From Saccharopolyspora oryzae (lineage in GTDB: Bacteria > Actinomycetota > Actinomycetes > Mycobacteriales > Pseudonocardiaceae): DNA of 64,000 bases. Below are positions 1 through 8,226 of this stretch, in pieces (within the stretch, counting starts at the first letter, position 1; each line of letters opens with the position of its first letter). The notes below the pieces were generated by a model. That model saw nothing but the letters and a program-made list of their open reading frames with translations, was not told where the DNA came from and ran no database searches. The stretch spans positions 1-64,000 of the forward strand of contig NZ_JAQGLA010000031.1 in NCBI RefSeq assembly GCF_027853915.1, in the 5' to 3' direction. A program made the position numbers and the translations under genes.

Positions 1-26
1 ACCGTGACGGTTCCGCACCAGGGCTC

Positions 27-150
27 TCAGGCGGGCAGCTTCGCGTCGACGATGAAGCTGATCTCGACGAGCTGACCGGGGAAGGTCAGCTCGCGCACGC
101 CGAGGACCGTGCTGACCGGGCGGTGGTCGCCGAAGTAGGGGTTGCCGGTG
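27..150 (-). pseudogene. RidA/YjgF-family C-terminal fragment
   Basis: The reverse strand encodes only the last 40 or so residues of a RidA-type enamine/imine deaminase, including the FGDHRPVSTVLGV and LVEISFIVDA strands typical of that fold. The front two thirds is absent. Upstream, the sequence switches abruptly at about position 150 into an integrase fragment, so this is a recombination scar and not a gene start. A separate full-length RidA gene lies at 52591-53001. Confidence 0.6.
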
Positions 151-504
151 TCAGGCGCCGTCCTCCGCAGCGTGGGTGAGCGCGGAGTGGCGGAGCTGGT
201 GGAGTGTCCAGGGCCCGCCGGGGCAGTTGGTGGTCGTCTGCTCGAACAGTTCGGCGGCCCTGCGGTAGGACAGCCGGACTCGCCCGGAGCCGAGGTCGAG
301 GTCGCCCGGCGGCAACACGACCCGAGCACGGCGATCGGTGAGGAAGACCGGCCCGCCGTCCGGCCAGCAGGCGAGGCAGCAGCCGGGCTGGGTGGTGCGC
401 CATACGATGACGTCGACGGCGCCGCCCTTGCGCCGCATCCGGGCGCGCCTGTTGCGCAGATCCCGACGCCGCGCTGGTGGCCTCACCACACCAGGTGGGG
501 TCAC
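151..504 (-). pseudogene. tyrosine recombinase (integrase) remnant
   Basis: The reading frame contains GRVRLSYRRAAELFEQTT and then LHQLRHSALTHAAEDGA, which matches the box II (HxLRHS) region of actinobacterial phage or plasmid-type tyrosine recombinases. It stops directly after this block, so the downstream region that should carry the catalytic Tyr is missing. A neighbouring frame carries MAHHPARLLPRLLAGR, which resembles the preceding integrase stretch, so a frameshift is also likely. A further reverse-strand stretch at about 480-640 (containing TRKTPRRAIITVVNAILK) could be more of the same element, but I do not recognise it. The remnant indicates past integration of a mobile element. Confidence 0.6.
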
Positions 505-652
505 GAGCCTTCAGGATGGCGTTCACCACCGTGATGATCGCCCGCCGGGGGGTCTTGCGGGTTACATAGGTGGCCTGGGCGTGCCGGAGTTCCGCCTCGT
601 TCTGGCCGTGCGCGCCTGTGATGGCCATCCCCGCATCCGGCTCGTAATTTGC

Positions 653-658
653 TATATT
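653..658 (+). promoter_or_regulatory. -10 box of the hydrolase/GbsR operon
   Basis: TATATT ends 6 nt before the GTG of the hydrolase gene, the spacing expected for a leaderless actinobacterial transcript. It lies in an unusually AT-rich patch. No convincing -35 box is visible. Confidence 0.45.
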
Positions 659-664
659 TAGTAA

Positions 665-1474
665 GTGATGAATTTGTCGCTGTCGCTTCATGGTTGCGCT
701 CTTCGTTACGCCGACAGCGGCGGTGACGGTGTGCCGCTGGTGTTCTCGCACGGCGCTGGGGCCGATCATGTGATGTTTGACGCTCAGCGCGAGTATTTGC
801 GTGCCCGGGGATATCGGGTCGTCGTGTGGGACATGCGCGGCCACGGGTTATCTCGCCCGGCCGGTGCCGGCTTCACCGCCGAACGGGCGATCGCAGACCT
901 GCGCGCGCTGATCGAGCACCTCGCGCTTGATCGGCCGGTGCTGGTGGGCCAGTCGCTCGGCGGTAACCTCAGTCAGGCGATCGTGCGGCGGTATCCGGAC
1001 CTGGCCCGGGCGCTGATCGTGATCGGCGCGGCGTGGAACACGGCGCCGTTGTCGTGGAAGGAGTATCTGCTGGTGAAGATGGCCGCGCCGAGCCTGGCGA
1101 TGATCCCGGCCAAGAACCTTCCCCGCCTGATGGCGGAGGCCTCCGCGGTGAGCGAGGCCGCGCGGGCAGATGCCCGGCGTGCCTTCTCGCAGTTGTCGAA
1201 GAAGGAGTTCCTCCAGGTGTGGCAGGCAACCGTCGAGTTCCTCACCCCCGATCCCGGCTTTCGCACGCCAGTGCCGCTGTGTCTGATCCGTGGCGAGCAC
1301 GACCGGACCGGCAACATCGCCTCGGCCATGCCTAGATGGGCTCAGGCCGAAGGCGTCGAGGAGGTCGTCATCCCCGGTGCCGGCCACATCGCGAACCAGG
1401 ACGCCCCTCAGACGGTGAACAAGGCGATCGAGGTGTTCCTGCGCACGGTGTCGGCATCGAGGCGGGCACAGTGA
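665..1474 (+). CDS. alpha/beta hydrolase
   Basis: This 269-residue protein is a single-domain alpha/beta hydrolase. It shows an HGAGADH oxyanion-hole motif near residue 30, the nucleophile elbow GQSLGGN near residue 97, an acid in GEHDRT and a catalytic His in GAGHIAN near the C-terminus. Substrate cannot be told; esterase or haloperoxidase-like members look similar. The GTG at 665 sits 6 nt after a TATATT box, suggesting leaderless translation; ATG at 668 is an alternative. The stop codon overlaps the start of the downstream regulator (TGATG), so the two form a translationally coupled pair. Confidence 0.85.
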   Translation: MMNLSLSLHGCALRYADSGGDGVPLVFSHGAGADHVMFDAQREYLRARGYRVVVWDMRGHGLSRPAGAGFTAERAIADLRALIEHLALDRPVLVGQSLGGNLSQAIVRRYPDLARALIVIGAAWNTAPLSWKEYLLVKMAAPSLAMIPAKNLPRLMAEASAVSEAARADARRAFSQLSKKEFLQVWQATVEFLTPDPGFRTPVPLCLIRGEHDRTGNIASAMPRWAQAEGVEEVVIPGAGHIANQDAPQTVNKAIEVFLRTVSASRRAQ

Positions 1475-1917
1475 TGAGCGTGGCCAGGCGCCGCGCGTTC
1501 ATCACGTCGGTAGGCGACCTGCTGGCCTCGTGGAATCTGCCGCACGCGACCGGCCGCGTCTATGGGCTGCTCCTGGTCACCGAGGAGCCCGCCTCTCTCG
1601 ACGCGATCGCCGCCGAACTGGAACTGAGCAAGGGGGCGGTGAGCACCTCGGTGCGGCAGCTGGACTCCTGGGGGCTTGCCCGAGTGATCCCGCAGCCCGG
1701 CAGCCGCAGACTTCTCATCGAAGCCACCGCCGGGATCGAGACGCTGTTGGAGGCCAGCCATGCGCGGGCCAGAACCCTGATCGCCGCCCTGCGCGACGGC
1801 GAAGACCTGGTCAATCCCGGCCCGGCACAAGATCGGCTCCACGACGTGATCGGGCTGTTCGCCGGCTATGTCGACGTCGGAGAGCAGATGCTCAGCAGAT
1901 GCCGTCACACTCGATGA
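1474..1917 (+). CDS. GbsR/MarR-family transcriptional regulator
   Basis: The product is about 147 residues with a winged helix-turn-helix (LDAIAAELELSKGAVSTSVRQLDSWGL) and the LPHATGRVYGLLLV segment typical of GbsR-like MarR proteins. The ATG overlaps the TGA of the hydrolase gene; GTG at 1471 is possible. It probably controls its own operon, since the AT-rich promoter in front of the pair is the nearest control region, but no operator could be proved. No ligand is evident. Confidence 0.85.
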   Translation: MSVARRRAFITSVGDLLASWNLPHATGRVYGLLLVTEEPASLDAIAAELELSKGAVSTSVRQLDSWGLARVIPQPGSRRLLIEATAGIETLLEASHARARTLIAALRDGEDLVNPGPAQDRLHDVIGLFAGYVDVGEQMLSRCRHTR

Positions 1918-2003
1918 GGTCTTCCAACTCCCCACTATCTGCGCGTCGCACGAGCCCCTTTCCCCGATCGCTCCGCGGGAAGCTCCCCCGTCGCGGCCAA
2001 GCG

Positions 2004-3179
2004 TCAGAACAGGGTGTCGCGCACGCGCAGGGGCCGGTACCCGGTGGGGCCGAGCTGGGCGAGTTCCCCTTCGATGTCGACGTCGATGGAGCCGAAGAAG
2101 TTGATGTTCTCGCTATGGGCTGGGGAGATGTGGGCGAGCACCTCGTCGTCGATGCGGCGCCCGGATCGGCGCATCGACTCCACCGCCAGGCCGTAGTACT
2201 CGGTCGTCCAGGTGACCACGGCGTTGGTGACCAGGGTGAGACACCAGGCTTGTTCGGTCTGCTGCTCCAGATGGCGGGCGCGGATCGTTCCTTCGTGGGC
2301 ATACAGCAGGTCCCGCTTGAGCGCGTGCAGTGACTCGCCCTTGTTTAGCTGTCGGGTGATCTTCCGGCGGTAGGCTGGGTCGGACAGGTAGCGGGCGGCG
2401 TAGATGGTGCGTCGGAGCGCCCCGTACTCCCTGAGCGCTGCGGCGAGGGCGTTCTGCCGGCTGGATGCTGAGAGCTCCAGTGCACTGCGATCAGATCGAG
2501 CTTGGCTCGGCGGGTCAGCATCGGCCCCGCGAGCGGGAACGCCGTCTCGACCTGCGATTTTGGGCCGGTCCGGTAGAGGGTGATCTTGCCCAGGTCCCGG
2601 ATGCGTGGGGACAGTTGCAGCCCGAGCAGGTCGAACAGGCCGAAGTTGACCAGCGTCACCCCATAAGTGTCGGTGGCGTGCTCGGTGATCGGGATGTCGG
2701 TGGCGTTGCCGAGGATTTCGTCCAGTACGCAGTGCGCCTCGCGCTTTGTCGCCACGATGATCTTCGTCCCGTAGGTGGTGTGCTGGTCGGTCACGTGCGT
2801 GTACGTCGACAGCCCTTCGTGCGCGAAATATCTGCTCAACGCCCTGGCGGTGACGGACTTGCCGCAGGTGGGGAACCGCTGGCCGTCGGAGGAGGACAAG
2901 GTGCCGGAGCCGAAGACCGCCGTCAGCGGCAGCTTCTGGTGGTAGCCGATCAGCGCCAGGTTCGCCGCGCGCAGCGTCTCCTCCCGCACATACCACTCGG
3001 CGGTCCAGGCCAGGACGTCGTAGGAGATCCCGCAGGCGTCCGCCATGCGGGGCAGCCTGAGGTTGGTGGAATGCGCGATCAGCACCGCGATCAGGTTCCG
3101 CTTCAACTCCGGGGTACGGGCCTGCTTGCCACCGGCGTGGGTGAAGCAGTCCAGGAAGTCGGTGCGCTTGTCCATAGCG
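2004..3179 (-). pseudogene. Tn3-family transposase, 5'-truncated and frameshifted
   Basis: The reverse strand encodes the catalytic half of a Tn3-type DDE transposase in two frames. The first frame carries MDKRTDFLDCFTHAGG, THVTDQHTTYGTK and ATDTYGVTLVNFG with the two Asp regions. The second carries NKGESLHALKRDLLYAHEG with the Glu region, then the C-terminal tail SENINFFGSIDVDIEGELA. The frames switch near 2470-2500. The N-terminal half is missing because the sequence changes into an HxlR gene fragment at about 3180. No terminal inverted repeats were identified, so this is a decayed relic. Confidence 0.85.
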
Positions 3180-3412
3180 AACTGCGCCAGGAAGTCGAGG
3201 GCATCAGCCACAAGATGCTCACCCAGAACCTGCGCATGCTCGAGCGCAACGGCCTGCTCGACCGCACCGTGCACCCCACCGTCCCGCCGAAGGTCGAGTA
3301 CGCCCTCACCGAACCGGGCCAGGGCCTGCGCGCCGCGGTCGACGTCATCTGCGGCTGGACCCACCACCACCTCGACCACATCGAGCGAGCACGCCGCCGC
3401 TTCGACGGCTGA
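3180..3412 (+). pseudogene. HxlR-family regulator, C-terminal fragment
   Basis: The forward strand reads ELRQEVEGISHKMLTQNLR, the characteristic HxlR winged-helix segment, followed by the wing (NGLLDRTVHPTVPPKVEY) and a normal C-terminus ending in RRRFDG. The first roughly 40 residues, with any start codon, are missing where the Tn3 relic begins. This is probably a gene cut by the transposon or by a later deletion. It should not be functional. Confidence 0.7.
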
Positions 3413-3421
3413 CCGCGACCG

Positions 3422-4336
3422 TCAGGGGCCCAGCGGGAGCAGGGTTTCGGCGATGCTGGTCTGCACGTCGCTGAGCTCGGTCGCGCCGTCTTCGACCTCC
3501 CACAGGCAGTTCTGCAGCACTCGCCCCAACGACCACCCCACCGCCCGCTGCCGGTCCAGGCCCAGCACGTCGGTGAGGATCGCGAAACGGCGCCGCAGCG
3601 CCGCGGGGAGATCACCGGTGGCCACCATCTGCTCCCAGCGGTTGTCCAGCGCGGGCAGCAGCTCGAATCCGGGGTCGCCGATCAGCGGCTGAGGGTCGAT
3701 GGCCAGCCACGGTTCACGGCCACCGGCCAGCACGTTGTCGTAGTGCAGATCCCAGTGCAGCAAGCGCTCACCAGGTTCGGAGAGCAGCTCGGCGACGACG
3801 TCGGCACACCGTCGCAGCAACCCCGCCTGGTCGTCGGCCAGTCGCCCGCACGCCTGCGGGGTCTCGTGCACCATCGCGGCAGCGATCTCGGCCAGGTGCC
3901 GCACACCGGGTGGGGCGGCAACGGTGTGCAGGCGGGCGAGCAGTTCGGCGATGACGCGCACCGCGGCATCGTCATCGTCCACACTCGACAGCGCCGCCGG
4001 GCCCAGGCGCTCCAGCAGCATGCTGCCCGAATCGGGATCGTGGTCGAGCAGCCGCACCGCTCCCGCACCGTCCCAAGCCCGCAACCCCACCGGCTCACTC
4101 ACGGTGTCGGAGGTGACGGGCTGCAACTTCAGCACCGCCGCGCTCCCATCGGCCCGCCGCACCGGCAGCACCAACGCCACCATCCCGTGCCGGGGCGCAC
4201 CCTCGACGCGCAGATCCCACGCCGCCAGCTGCCGCTGGGCCAACGCGGGCAAGTCGGTGAGCCAGCGGCCCTCACCGAACACCTCGCGGTGGGTGGCGGC
4301 GTACTCGGCCGGAACCACCACAGCACGATCACGCAC
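3422..4336 (-). CDS. aminoglycoside/hydroxyurea phosphotransferase family kinase
   Basis: This 304-residue protein belongs to the APH(6)/hydroxyurea resistance kinase family, which phosphorylates small molecules such as streptomycin. It shows the HWDLHYDNVL catalytic loop near residue 193, the AIDPQPLIGDPGFELL metal-binding segment, and a VLKLQP nucleotide-binding Lys motif earlier. The length is normal for the family. It stands alone on the reverse strand, 9 bp after the HxlR scar, so resistance function is possible but the true substrate is unknown. Confidence 0.85.
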   Translation of the reverse strand: MRDRAVVVPAEYAATHREVFGEGRWLTDLPALAQRQLAAWDLRVEGAPRHGMVALVLPVRRADGSAAVLKLQPVTSDTVSEPVGLRAWDGAGAVRLLDHDPDSGSMLLERLGPAALSSVDDDDAAVRVIAELLARLHTVAAPPGVRHLAEIAAAMVHETPQACGRLADDQAGLLRRCADVVAELLSEPGERLLHWDLHYDNVLAGGREPWLAIDPQPLIGDPGFELLPALDNRWEQMVATGDLPAALRRRFAILTDVLGLDRQRAVGWSLGRVLQNCLWEVEDGATELSDVQTSIAETLLPLGP

Positions 4337-4440
4337 AGAACAACTCCTTCGTCACCGGGAACACGATGCGGGTGGCGAAGAAGTCGAGGTGGGGCGCGGA
4401 TGCGTCAAAGCATGCCGTCACCGTAGCCGAAACCGAGGGG

Positions 4441-5214
4441 TCAGCGGCCCTGCCAGCGGGGTGGGGTCTTGTCCAGGAAGGCGCGCACCCCGTGCTGGAA
4501 GTCCTGGCTGCCGAACACGGTGCGCACCAGATCGTCGCCCTCGGGCAGGTTCGCCACCCGCAACCGCCGCACCGCCTCCTTGGCCGCCCACATCGTCAGC
4601 GGCGCGTGCTCGGCCAGGCGCGCGGCGATGCCGGCCACGGTGGCATCCAGCTCCTCGACCTCGCAGACTTCGGTGAGGAAACCCGCGGCGTGCGCCTCGG
4701 CGGCGTCGAACAGCCGGGCGCGCAGCAGCATGTCCTTCGCCCGCGCCGGGCCGAGGTGGAACACCAGCAGCGAGTAGGTGTTCATCGCCAGGCAGTTGCC
4801 CAGGGTGCGGGCCACCGGAACCCCGAAGCGCCCCGTGGTGGTCGACACCCGCAGATCGCACACCGCGGCCAACGCGATCCCCGCTCCGACGCAGTAGCCC
4901 GAGATCGCCGCGATCGTGGGCACCCGCACCGCCTCGAGCCGCTCCAGCACCGCTTCCATGCGCTGCTCGTAGGCCACGCCGTCCTCGCCGCTGCTGAACT
5001 CGGTGAACTGCGCGATGTCGGTACCGGCCACGAACGCCTCCTCACCGGCTCCGCGCAGCACCAGCACCCGGATGCCGGGATCCTCCTCGGCGGTGCGGCA
5101 GGCGGCCACCAGCCCCTCGTACATCGCCCAGCTCATGGCGTTGCGCTGCGCGGGACGGTTGAACACCACCTGCAGCACGGCACCGTCGCGGCGGGTGATC
5201 AGCTGGTCAGACAT
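4441..5214 (-). CDS. enoyl-CoA hydratase/isomerase family protein
   Basis: This 257-residue crotonase-fold protein has the oxyanion-hole segments AFVAGTDI and GYCVGAGIALA. The stretch RFGVPVARTLGNCLA stands where classical hydratases carry a catalytic Glu in a Pro-Glu pair, and the Glu is not there, so the reaction may be isomerisation, racemisation or dehydration of an unusual acyl-CoA. Its start overlaps the end of tctA by 8 nt, making it the last gene of the caiB-tctCBA-ech operon. CaiD-like crotobetainyl-CoA hydratase is the nearest functional analogy, given the neighbours. Confidence 0.85.
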   Translation of the reverse strand: MSDQLITRRDGAVLQVVFNRPAQRNAMSWAMYEGLVAACRTAEEDPGIRVLVLRGAGEEAFVAGTDIAQFTEFSSGEDGVAYEQRMEAVLERLEAVRVPTIAAISGYCVGAGIALAAVCDLRVSTTTGRFGVPVARTLGNCLAMNTYSLLVFHLGPARAKDMLLRARLFDAAEAHAAGFLTEVCEVEELDATVAGIAARLAEHAPLTMWAAKEAVRRLRVANLPEGDDLVRTVFGSQDFQHGVRAFLDKTPPRWQGR

Positions 5215-6700
5215 GGGTTTCCTCTCCGGATCGGGTGCGCGAGCGCCGCACCAGTGCGGGACCGATGAGCAGCACGGCTGCTGCGGCGAGGATGCTCACC
5301 GCGATCGGTTTGGTCGCCAGCAGCCACAGGTTGCCGTCCAGCAGCGCCGAGGACTGCACGAGCGCTTTTTCCAGCAGTCCTCCGATGACGACCCCGACCA
5401 CCAGCGGCGCCATCGGCAGGTCGAAGCGCTTCATGCCGTAGCCGATGACGCCGAAGATCAGCACCAGCCACACGCTGAAGAGGTTGTTGTCGATGGCGTA
5501 GGCGCCCACGAAGCTGGTGAACAGGATCAGCGGGTAGAGGTAGCCGTAGGGGATGCGCAGCAGCTGCGCGAACACCGGCGCCAACGGCAGGTTGAGCACC
5601 AGCAGGAACACGTTGCCGATGAAGAACGACACCAGCAACCCCCACACCAGGTCGGGTTGTTCGTCGAACAGCAGTGGCCCGGGCTGCACGCCGTAGACGG
5701 TCAACGCGCCGAGCAGGACTGCGGTGGTCGCGCCACCGGGGATGCCGAGGGTGAGGGTGGGGATGAAGTTGGCGTTGGCCGCGGCGTTGTTGGCGCTCTC
5801 CGGGGCCGCGACACCCTGGATCGCGCCGTGCCCGAACTGCGCGGAGTTGCGCGAGACCCGCCGCTCCAGCCCGTAGGCCATGAACGAGGCCAGCGTCGAT
5901 CCGGCGCCGGGCAGGATGCCCAGCCCGAACCCGATCGCGCTGCCGCGCGCGATGGACCCGGCCGAATCGCGGATGTCGCGGCGGCGGATCACCAGGTCGC
6001 GGAAACCCGCGCGGATCGGGCGAGCGGCACCGACCTGGATCTGGTGCAGCACCTCGCCCACGGCGAACAACCCGATCACGACTTCGATGTAGGGGATGCC
6101 CGAGAGCAGTTCGATGCTGCCGAAGGTGTAGCGGGCCTGACCGGTGCCGAAGTCGATGCCCACGCACGCCAGCAGCACCCCGGCGCAGGCCATCGCCGCG
6201 GCCCGCAGCTTCGACCCGGTCGCCAGCACCACGAGGGTCACCAGTGCCAGCACCATCACCGCGAGGTTCTCCGGGGGCCCGAACTGCAACGCCACCGACG
6301 CCAGCGGCGGTGCCACCGCGGCCAGCAGCACCAGCGAGGCGATCGCGGCTGCGAACGACCCGATCGCCGCGATCGCCAGCGCCGCTCCCGCACGGCCCTG
6401 GCGCGCCATCTGGTAACCGTCCAACGTGGTCACCACGCTGGCGGCCTCACCCGGGGTGGACAGCAGCACCGAGGTGATCGTGCCGCCGTACTGGGATCCG
6501 TAGTAGATGCCGGCCAGCATGATCAGCGCCGTCACCGGTTCCACGGTCAGCGTCAGCGGGATCAGGATCGCCACCCCGGTGCTGGAGCCCAGACCGGGCA
6601 GCAGTCCGATCACGGTGCCCAGCAGCACCCCGACGAAGCACCACAGCAGGTTCACCGGGGTCAACGCCGTGGACGCACCCAGCAGCAGGTTGTCGAGCAA
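5207..6700 (-). CDS. tctA: tripartite tricarboxylate transporter large permease TctA
   Basis: This is the roughly 497-residue, multi-spanning permease of a tripartite tricarboxylate transporter. It starts LLDNLLLGASTALTPVNLLW and contains the family motifs GLLPGLGSS near the N-terminus and GILPGAGSTLASFMAYG in the middle. I chose the TTG at 6700 because a strong GGAGGTGATC ribosome binding site lies just upstream and family members usually begin at this point; GTG at 6709 is too close to that site. It works with TctB and TctC encoded immediately upstream in the same operon. Confidence 0.9.
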   Translation of the reverse strand: MLDNLLLGASTALTPVNLLWCFVGVLLGTVIGLLPGLGSSTGVAILIPLTLTVEPVTALIMLAGIYYGSQYGGTITSVLLSTPGEAASVVTTLDGYQMARQGRAGAALAIAAIGSFAAAIASLVLLAAVAPPLASVALQFGPPENLAVMVLALVTLVVLATGSKLRAAAMACAGVLLACVGIDFGTGQARYTFGSIELLSGIPYIEVVIGLFAVGEVLHQIQVGAARPIRAGFRDLVIRRRDIRDSAGSIARGSAIGFGLGILPGAGSTLASFMAYGLERRVSRNSAQFGHGAIQGVAAPESANNAAANANFIPTLTLGIPGGATTAVLLGALTVYGVQPGPLLFDEQPDLVWGLLVSFFIGNVFLLVLNLPLAPVFAQLLRIPYGYLYPLILFTSFVGAYAIDNNLFSVWLVLIFGVIGYGMKRFDLPMAPLVVGVVIGGLLEKALVQSSALLDGNLWLLATKPIAVSILAAAAVLLIGPALVRRSRTRSGEETHV

Positions 6701-6723
6701 CGCGATCACCTCCGCACACGGCT

Positions 6724-7206
6724 TCAGAACCCGAACACCCCGGTGGGCAGCGGCACCTGCAGCACCACCGCGAACACCACGTACATCGCTGCCGCCGATG
6801 AAGCGCTCAGCAGCACCGCCGGCAGCAGGCGCCGCCGTTCCAACCAGGTCGAGATCACCAGCACCAGCACACCGAGCGCGCACACCATGCCCAGCACCGG
6901 AACCAGCGCCACGGCCACCGGCAGCAGCACGAACACCCGCCGCAAGATCCACACCCGTTGCTGCGGGGTGCGGCCGAAGTCGTCCACCCCGCGCACCGCG
7001 GATGACGGCTGTGGCCTGCGCAGCTGCTCGACCAGCAGCAGTACCGAAAGCACTGCCAGCAACCCGCCGGCCACCAGCGGCAGGAACCCCGGCCCGATGC
7101 GCGATTCCGGCAGCAGCACGCCGTAGCCGAACGCGCTCACCGCGAATCCGGCGCCCAGCAGCGCCAAACCGGAGAACAACACCACCTGCCCGCGTTGCGC
7201 GATCAT
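6724..7206 (-). CDS. tctB: tripartite tricarboxylate transporter small permease TctB
   Basis: This 160-residue protein has about four hydrophobic segments and the SRIGPGFLPLVAGGLLAVLS stretch typical of TctB (DUF1468). Its ATG overlaps the TGA of tctC by 4 nt (ATGA), so it is translationally coupled. It forms the small membrane subunit with TctA. The family is poorly conserved, but context makes the call firm. Confidence 0.85.
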   Translation of the reverse strand: MIAQRGQVVLFSGLALLGAGFAVSAFGYGVLLPESRIGPGFLPLVAGGLLAVLSVLLLVEQLRRPQPSSAVRGVDDFGRTPQQRVWILRRVFVLLPVAVALVPVLGMVCALGVLVLVISTWLERRRLLPAVLLSASSAAAMYVVFAVVLQVPLPTGVFGF

Positions 7207-8180
7207 CGCCGCACCACCTGCGCCACGAGCTTCTCGCTCTCCTCGAGGTAGGCGGCGAAGTCCTGGCCGAAGGCCACCCGCGGCTGCAGGAACTCCGAGG
7301 CCACGTACTCGGTGTAGGCGGGGGATTCGGCGAAGCTGCGCGCCGCGGAGATCCAGTGCTCGGTGGCCTCCGGGGACAGCCCGCCCGGGGCGATCATGCC
7401 GCGGAACTGGGCGAAGGACACCGGGATGCCCTGCTCCACCGAGGTCGGGATGTCGGCCAGCTGCGGGTAGGTGTAGCGCTGGTCGGCGAACACGCACAGC
7501 GCTTTGAGCTCTCCGGCGCGCAACTGGCCCATGACCTCGCTGGGGTTCAGCGACGCCAGCTCCACCTGCCCGCCCAGCACCGCGGCCATCGTTTCCCCAC
7601 CGCCCTCGTAGGGCACGGTGTCGAAGTCCCCGCCCGCGACCCGCTCCATCTCGGAGAACACCACCGCATCCGGGCCCAGCGCACCGGAGATCCCGGCCAG
7701 CACCCGCCGGTGGCGGCTCTGGTCCACCGCCTGCGCGCAACTGGTGATCGGTGAAGAGGGCAGGGCGACCAGCAGCGTGTAGTCCTCGCCGAGCTTCATG
7801 ATCGGGGTGAAGCTGCGGTAGGAGAAGGCCACGTCCACGCTCAGCGGCAGCACCAGCAGCGACGTTTCGGTGGCAAGCAGGTAGTTCGGCGAACCGGCCT
7901 TGGACAGCAGGTAGGAGTAGGCCACCGCGCCCTGCCCGCCCTCCCGGTTGTCGACGTCGACGCGCATCTGCGGGCGCACCGAGGTCAGCCCGGCGGCCAT
8001 GGCACGTCCCGAGATGTCGCTGCCGCCGCCGGCGGCGAAGGGCACCACCATCGTCACCGCCCCCACCGGCCGCGGCGCTCCGGCCTGGTCCTGACCAGCG
8101 CTGCCGAGCGCGCACCCGCCCAGCAGCGCCACCGCGCTCAACACGGCCAGCATCCGGCGGCCGCACGAGAACCCACGCAT
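7203..8180 (-). CDS. tctC: tripartite tricarboxylate transporter substrate-binding lipoprotein TctC
   Basis: This 325-residue protein starts with a lipoprotein signal peptide ending in the lipobox LLGGC near residue 23. It is followed by the TctC/Bug fold signatures TMVVPFAAGGGSDISGRAM and VDNREGGQGAVAYSYL. It should bind a carboxylate outside the membrane and deliver it to TctAB. A GAGGAGG ribosome binding site precedes the ATG. The organic acid bound cannot be read from the sequence. Confidence 0.9.
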   Translation of the reverse strand: MRGFSCGRRMLAVLSAVALLGGCALGSAGQDQAGAPRPVGAVTMVVPFAAGGGSDISGRAMAAGLTSVRPQMRVDVDNREGGQGAVAYSYLLSKAGSPNYLLATETSLLVLPLSVDVAFSYRSFTPIMKLGEDYTLLVALPSSPITSCAQAVDQSRHRRVLAGISGALGPDAVVFSEMERVAGGDFDTVPYEGGGETMAAVLGGQVELASLNPSEVMGQLRAGELKALCVFADQRYTYPQLADIPTSVEQGIPVSFAQFRGMIAPGGLSPEATEHWISAARSFAESPAYTEYVASEFLQPRVAFGQDFAAYLEESEKLVAQVVRR

Positions 8181-8226
8181 AGCTCCTCCTCGAGCTTGCG
8201 TCGCGAAAAGAAACCGGGATTGGGGG

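Noticed and set aside
86-844. A 252-residue reverse frame over the left edge and the hydrolase start
   Set aside because: It mixes an integrase-like scrap with low-complexity sequence and overlaps a clear forward hydrolase gene, so it is not one gene.
5003-7126. A 707-residue forward frame opposite the transporter genes
   Set aside because: It is a high-GC shadow of tctA, with His/Gln/Arg-rich composition, no domain, and the reverse-strand frame gives clear family motifs.
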